Source: an uncultured Enorma sp.
GTDB lineage: Bacteria > Actinomycetota > Coriobacteriia > Coriobacteriales > Coriobacteriaceae
Assembly: GCA_905210055.1 (NCBI GenBank)
Contig: CAJLVH010000066.1
Coordinates: forward strand, 1 to 9,400
Direction: 5' to 3'
DNA length: 9,400 bases
The notes under the pieces: generated by a model
The model's input: only the letters and a program-made list of their open reading frames with translations
What the model was told of the DNA's origin: nothing
The model's database searches: none
Program-made: the position numbers and the translations under genes
In this document: piece by piece, positions 6,315 to 9,400 of the stretch
Layout of the letters: the number at the start of each line of letters is the position of its first letter
How positions within the stretch are numbered: the stretch's first letter is position 1

Positions 6315-6391
6315 GATGGGTTGGTTGTGAACGGGTTCGCTCCGACCCATCAATGGCTCATTGGTTGAAGCGAACCGCACCAAGCCAACCC
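6315..6391 (-). other. Interleaved inverted repeats between rarA and the sigma operon
   Basis: Two complementary pairs interlock here. GGTTCGCT (6334-6341) pairs with AGCGAACC (6369-6376). GATGGGTTGG (6315-6324) pairs with CCGACCCATC (6342-6351), with one G-T wobble. Because the arms alternate, the two stems either exclude each other or form an H-type pseudoknot. The 3' arm of the first directly abuts the 5' arm of the second. Further options are CAATG/CATTG (6351-6363) and GGGTTGG (6318-6324) with CCAACCC (6385-6391). They lie just after the rarA stop and upstream of the candidate operon promoter, with no U-tract. This could be a rarA mRNA 3' structure or factor-dependent termination region; function unknown. 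Confidence 0.55.
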
Positions 6392-6395
6392 TCGC

Positions 6396-7724
6396 TCAGT
6401 GCTGCTGGCCTTGTTCGAAGCGCCATTCCTCCCAACCGCGACCGGCAGGCTTCCAGAACGCACCGCGTTCGAGGCCATCGGGAAGGTAGCGCTGCTCGAC
6501 CCAGCCCTCGGGATAATCGTGCGGATACCGGTAATCGCCGTACGTCTCGGAGCCGGGACGATGACGGTCGCGCAAGTGCGTGGGCACCGAACGCATGCCA
6601 CTTGCGCGCACGTCGGCGAGCGCGGCATCGATCGCGGCTTCGCATGCGTTCGACTTCGGTGCGAGCGCGTTGTAAATCGCTGCCTGCGCGAGGTTGATGC
6701 GACATTCCGGATAACCTATGACCTCGGCGGCTTTGAACGCGGCCGCCGCGACCTGGATGGCCTGCGGATCGGCGTTGCCGATATCTTCAGATGCCGCGAT
6801 GAGGATGCGCCGGGCGATGAACTTCGGATCCTCGCCTGCGTCGATCATGCGTGCAAGCCAATACACGGCGGCATCCGGATCGCTTCCGCGCATCGACTTT
6901 ATGAATGCCGAGATGATGTCGTAGTGCATGTCGCCGTCTTTGTCGTAGGGCAGGCCGCGCCGAGGATTGGCCGTGCGGACGTCCTCGAGGCTGATGGGCA
7001 TGGCCTCCCCGGGTTTCGGCACCGGGACACCATCGGTATCGGGGCGCGTCAGAGCAATCTCGCTCGCGAGCTCGAGCGTCGTGAGGGCGGAGCGTGCGTC
7101 GCCCGCCGCAAGCGTGCAGATGGCCTCGACGACCTCGTCTGTCGCCGAGAACTTGCCATCGAGCCCCTTCGGCGAAGCGAGCGCACGGCGCACGAGCTTG
7201 GCGACGTCGTCGTCTGCAATCGGTGTGAGCTCGACCACGCGCGCCCGGGAAAGCAGCGCCGTGTTCACCTCGAAATACGGATTCTCCGTCGTCGCACCGA
7301 CCATGATCACGGTGCGGTTCTCCACGGCATGCAGCAGGGCGTCTTGCTGCGAGCGGTTGAAGCGGTGAATCTCGTCGATGAACAGAATCGTGCGGCGGTC
7401 GTAGGCCATAAGCCTGCGGCGCGCATCCTCGATGACTGCTCGAAGATCCTTCACCGTTCCCGTCACGGCAGAAACCTCGACGAACTCGCTCCGCGTATGT
7501 GCGGCGATGATGTGCGCAAGCGTCGTCTTGCCCGTGCCTGCAGGCCCGTAGAGGATCACGCTCGAGAGCACGTCGTGCTCGATCGCGGCGCGCAGCCATG
7601 ACCCCTTCCCTACTGCCTGCTCCTGGCCGACGTAGTCATCGAGGGTCTCCGGACGCATGCGAACCGCAAGTGGCGCGTTCCTAAGCGTGCGCTCGACTTC
7701 ATCCTGTGAGAACAGCGTTTCCAT
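6396..7724 (-). CDS. rarA: Replication-associated recombination protein RarA (MgsA), AAA+ ATPase
   Basis: Cytoplasmic AAA+ ATPase related to clamp-loader subunits. The family acts at stalled replication forks and interacts with SSB. It is complete at 442 aa, normal for the family. Seen: N-terminal PLAVRMRPETLDDYVGQEQ (18-36), Walker A GPAGTGKT (60-67), Walker B ILFIDEIHRFNRSQQD (113-128), sensor 1 GATTENPYFEVN (143-154) and arginine finger LLSRARVVEL (158-167). The C-terminal RarA-specific domain includes HYDIISAFIKSMRGSDPDAAVYWLARM. The family end motif is VPTHLRDRH...YGDYRYPHDYPEGWVEQRYLPD. I prefer ATG 7724 (METLFSQDE); a TTG at 7733 would add three residues. No clear RBS precedes it. It follows dgt by 110 bp and may be a separate transcription unit or be read through from dgt. 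Confidence 0.96.
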   Translation of the reverse strand: METLFSQDEVERTLRNAPLAVRMRPETLDDYVGQEQAVGKGSWLRAAIEHDVLSSVILYGPAGTGKTTLAHIIAAHTRSEFVEVSAVTGTVKDLRAVIEDARRRLMAYDRRTILFIDEIHRFNRSQQDALLHAVENRTVIMVGATTENPYFEVNTALLSRARVVELTPIADDDVAKLVRRALASPKGLDGKFSATDEVVEAICTLAAGDARSALTTLELASEIALTRPDTDGVPVPKPGEAMPISLEDVRTANPRRGLPYDKDGDMHYDIISAFIKSMRGSDPDAAVYWLARMIDAGEDPKFIARRILIAASEDIGNADPQAIQVAAAAFKAAEVIGYPECRINLAQAAIYNALAPKSNACEAAIDAALADVRASGMRSVPTHLRDRHRPGSETYGDYRYPHDYPEGWVEQRYLPDGLERGAFWKPAGRGWEEWRFEQGQQH

Positions 7725-7758
7725 ATACAGCAATCAACTTTCAGATGTCGGGCATTCC

Positions 7759-7772
7759 TGGGCACGAGCCCA
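7759..7772. repeat. Short hairpin in the dgt-rarA intergenic region
   Basis: TGGGC (7759-7763) and GCCCA (7768-7772) form a 5-bp GC-rich stem with a 4-nt loop, between the dgt stop (7835) and the rarA start (7724). There is no following T-run on the minus strand. It could contribute to weak termination after dgt but is near chance level. Apart from a CGAG-type simple repeat at about 7811-7823, I see nothing else in this 110-bp gap. Confidence 0.3.
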
Positions 7773-7834
7773 AGACTGCCACCCAACGCAACCGACCGCC
7801 CGCGCCCTTGCAGCGAGCGAGCGAACTCCCGACC

Positions 7835-9091
7835 TCAGCGCGCCTCGTTGATATAGGCGCGCCGCGGGAAATGAATATCTGGGAACCAATGTTGCGCAAG
7901 CTCGGCGAAGTAGCCGTCCGTCATGCTCGCGATGTAATCGACCACGGTCTGATCCGGGTCGCTTTCCCAGTCGTAGACCCGTTCATAGTGCGAGAGCTGC
8001 TCGGACACGCGGCGGATATGATGGCGGAAAATGAAACTCGACTCATCGCGGGCGGCAAGATCTGCCAGGCAGCGCTCATACATGAGCTCGAATGCCCGCG
8101 AGAGCAGCTCGGCGCGCTCGCCCTCGATACCGCTCGAACGATAGATTTTCGCGTAGTTCTCCGCCTTCGCACGTCGAATCTCGGCAAAGAGCTCCTCGCT
8201 CATCTCGATGCGGTCCTTACCGTAGCTATGGGCGATGATGTCTGCCGAGGCGTGCGTCAAAATCCAGGAGTTATAGGCGCCCCCGAGGCCGTCCTCGAAC
8301 GCGTCGCCCGTGAGCAGACCCGCCTCGATCGCATCCTGGCGGTCGCGCCCCACATAGGCGATGATGTCTGAGATACGCACGACGCAGCCCTCGAGTGTCA
8401 TGGGCCGGAGGTGCGCGATGGCGTGGCCGCCCTGCGTGTAGCAGCTCTCGACCGCTTCATCGAAAGCGTCGAATCCAGAGAGATTCGAAAGCTGGAAGAC
8501 GCGCTGCTCGTACTCGCCGTTATGACAGAGCACGCCGTCGAGCGTCTGAAGCGTGATGTTGCGCCCGTAGAGCACGTCGAGCACGCGCACCGAATGCACG
8601 TTGTGATGGAACCAGCGCCCCGTGCGCGCATGGAAGACGTCGTTCAGACAGCGCTCGCCTGCGTGTCCGAAGGGCGTGTGACCAAGGTCGTGCCCGAGAC
8701 CGATCGCCTCGATGAGGTCGCAATTAAGGCCGAGGGCGTAGCCGATGTCGCGCGCAATACGGGCTACAAGCTGCACATGGAGGCCACGCCGCGAGAGGTC
8801 GTCGTTGGCACGGAACGAGAAGACCTGCGTCTTCCCAGCGTAGCGGTTGTAGGCGGGCAGGTGAAGGATCTTCTCGACGTCGCGCACATAGGCCGGGCGC
8901 CAAAAGTTGGCCTCGTCCGATGCCCGCGCCTCGCGCCGGAGCGCGTCTGCCCCACGGGCGCGATATGGGTTCTGCCATCCGTGTGCGCGGTCCTCTTCCA
9001 TGCGCTCGACGAGCTCCGGCGAGAGGGCATCGGGGATGGCGGCCATGCGTTCGCGCACCGCCTCGATATCCCGCCCTGTTCGCGTTGACAT
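7835..9091 (-). CDS. dgt: dGTPase-like HD-domain deoxynucleoside triphosphate triphosphohydrolase
   Basis: Cytoplasmic metal-dependent enzyme of the dGTPase/SAMHD1-related HD family, which cleaves dNTPs to deoxynucleoside and tripolyphosphate and so trims the nucleotide pool. It is complete at 418 aa. The HD metal site is clear: His105 in RRGLHVQLVARIAR (101-114), His134-Asp135 in DLIEAIGLGHDLGHTPFGHAGE (125-146), and Asp242 in CVVRISDIIAYVGRD (236-250). The N-terminal NPYRARGADALRREAR and KTQVFSFRANDDLSRRGLH blocks match the family's dNTP-binding part. I start at ATG 9091 (MSTRTGRD), preceded by AAAGGGGAG at about 9096-9104. In-frame ATGs further up, out to 9202, have no RBS and give a low-quality extension. 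The nucleotide preference cannot be read from the sequence. The next gene is rarA, which fits a genome-maintenance neighbourhood. Confidence 0.95.
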   Translation of the reverse strand: MSTRTGRDIEAVRERMAAIPDALSPELVERMEEDRAHGWQNPYRARGADALRREARASDEANFWRPAYVRDVEKILHLPAYNRYAGKTQVFSFRANDDLSRRGLHVQLVARIARDIGYALGLNCDLIEAIGLGHDLGHTPFGHAGERCLNDVFHARTGRWFHHNVHSVRVLDVLYGRNITLQTLDGVLCHNGEYEQRVFQLSNLSGFDAFDEAVESCYTQGGHAIAHLRPMTLEGCVVRISDIIAYVGRDRQDAIEAGLLTGDAFEDGLGGAYNSWILTHASADIIAHSYGKDRIEMSEELFAEIRRAKAENYAKIYRSSGIEGERAELLSRAFELMYERCLADLAARDESSFIFRHHIRRVSEQLSHYERVYDWESDPDQTVVDYIASMTDGYFAELAQHWFPDIHFPRRAYINEAR

Positions 9092-9313
9092 AGCACTCCC
9101 CTTTCCGCTCATATGCTTCGCCCCTATCATCGCACATCGCCCAGACAAACGCGGGGCGGCGTACTGAAAACCCGAAGGAAGGCATCTGGTCCCCGAGCTC
9201 AAGCGATCACTCCCCCGAAAACGTCGTCATATTCGGCTGTTATTTCATCTAAGCGCTGGGAAATACCCGAACAGGCCGACGTCGCGGAAGCGTGAATCTC
9301 TCCGCTGCCGACA
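9092..9313. other. Intergenic region upstream of dgt
   Basis: 222 bp between the stop of the upstream partial gene and the dgt start. It should hold the dgt promoter, but I find no convincing -35/-10 pair. A GGGTAT hexamer on the minus strand at 9268-9263 resembles a sigma-B -10 but lacks a partner. A weak imperfect hairpin (GCGGA/TCCGC, about 9284-9305) follows the upstream stop without a T-run. No riboswitch or RNA gene was recognised. Confidence 0.4.
9096..9104 (-). promoter_or_regulatory. dgt ribosome binding site
   Basis: The minus strand reads AAAGGGGAG, ending 4 nt before ATG 9091. It decides this start over the longer in-frame alternatives that reach 9202. Confidence 0.75.
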
Positions 9314-9400
9314 CTAAAGCAACGTAGCGATCCAGAGGATGAGAAAAGCGGAACCGAAGAAGGGTATGAGTGGCAAGCTTGGGCGCCGCATGACGGCCGC
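9314..9400 (-). CDS. C-terminal end of a probable membrane protein (5' part outside window)
   Basis: One minus-strand frame is open from the window edge to TAG 9316-9314, giving 28 residues that end in LPLIPFFGSAFLILWIATLL. This is a very hydrophobic stretch typical of a last transmembrane helix, preceded by a basic MRRPS turn. It lies in the same direction as every other gene here, with normal spacing to dgt. The PF-x-G-x-x-F/L pattern loosely recalls the C-terminus of A24 prepilin peptidases, but the fragment is too short to assign. An open frame of 28 codons could be chance in GC-rich DNA, so the hydrophobic composition is the main support. Confidence 0.45.
   Translation of the reverse strand, partial: AAVMRRPSLPLIPFFGSAFLILWIATLL

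Noticed and set aside
6399..7601. Long plus-strand open frame (400 codons) opposite rarA
   Set aside because: It is antisense to rarA, without a family motif or RBS, and rich in Arg/Ala/Glu/His like the other shadows.
9092..9202. Extended N-terminus for Dgt up to 9202
   Set aside because: The extension has no family similarity and bypasses the strong AAAGGGGAG site just before ATG 9091.
9263..9268. GGGTAT on the minus strand as a sigma-B promoter for dgt
   Set aside because: There is no GTTTAA-like element 12-15 bp upstream, it lies about 170 bp from dgt, and a single hexamer is expected by chance.

Overview
The window reads as chromosomal core sequence from a GC-rich Gram-positive bacterium. 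The overall look (GC-rich codons, the AlaRS variant, and a sigma-B/F type sigma factor paired with an RsbW-like protein) suggests an actinobacterium, most likely Coriobacteriia (Collinsella/Olsenella-like). That placement is inference: there is no rRNA or other firm lineage marker here. Every supported gene lies on the minus strand, so transcription runs from high to low coordinates. I see no insertion sequence, prophage, CRISPR array, tRNA or rRNA.

Layout in transcription order. (1) 9400-9314: the last 28 codons of a probable membrane protein that continues outside the window. (2) 9091-7835: a dGTPase-like HD-domain dNTP triphosphohydrolase (dgt). (3) 7724-6396: the replication/recombination AAA+ ATPase RarA (MgsA). 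(4) 6237-3133: a tight four-gene block: a DUF948/YtxG-like single-pass membrane protein, an RsbW-like GHKL protein, a sigma-B/F-family sigma factor, and an AI-2E-family (PerM-type) permease. Its junctions are an 8-bp overlap, a 1-nt gap and a 1-nt gap, so it is almost certainly one translationally coupled operon. (5) 3065-2964: a very long, perfect inverted repeat between the permease and alaS. (6) 2893-236: alanyl-tRNA synthetase (alaS). (7) 264 or 234 to below 1: the N-terminal part of the Holliday junction resolvase-like protein RuvX (YqgF), overlapping or abutting alaS.

Working together: dgt (nucleotide pool), rarA (stalled-fork maintenance) and ruvX (YqgF family) are housekeeping genome and RNA maintenance genes, and alaS is essential for translation. 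The sigma-factor operon is the accessory-looking part. It resembles a general-stress module, but its RsbW-like protein lacks the canonical ATP/Mg-binding residues and no anti-anti-sigma (rsbV) gene is next to it. A DUF948 membrane protein occupies the upstream slot instead, and a permease is coupled downstream. The most noteworthy non-coding signals are the 31-bp perfect inverted repeat upstream of alaS, and a set of interleaved (pseudoknot-topology) complementary segments between rarA and the sigma operon. A candidate sigma-B-like/-10 promoter lies just downstream of those segments.
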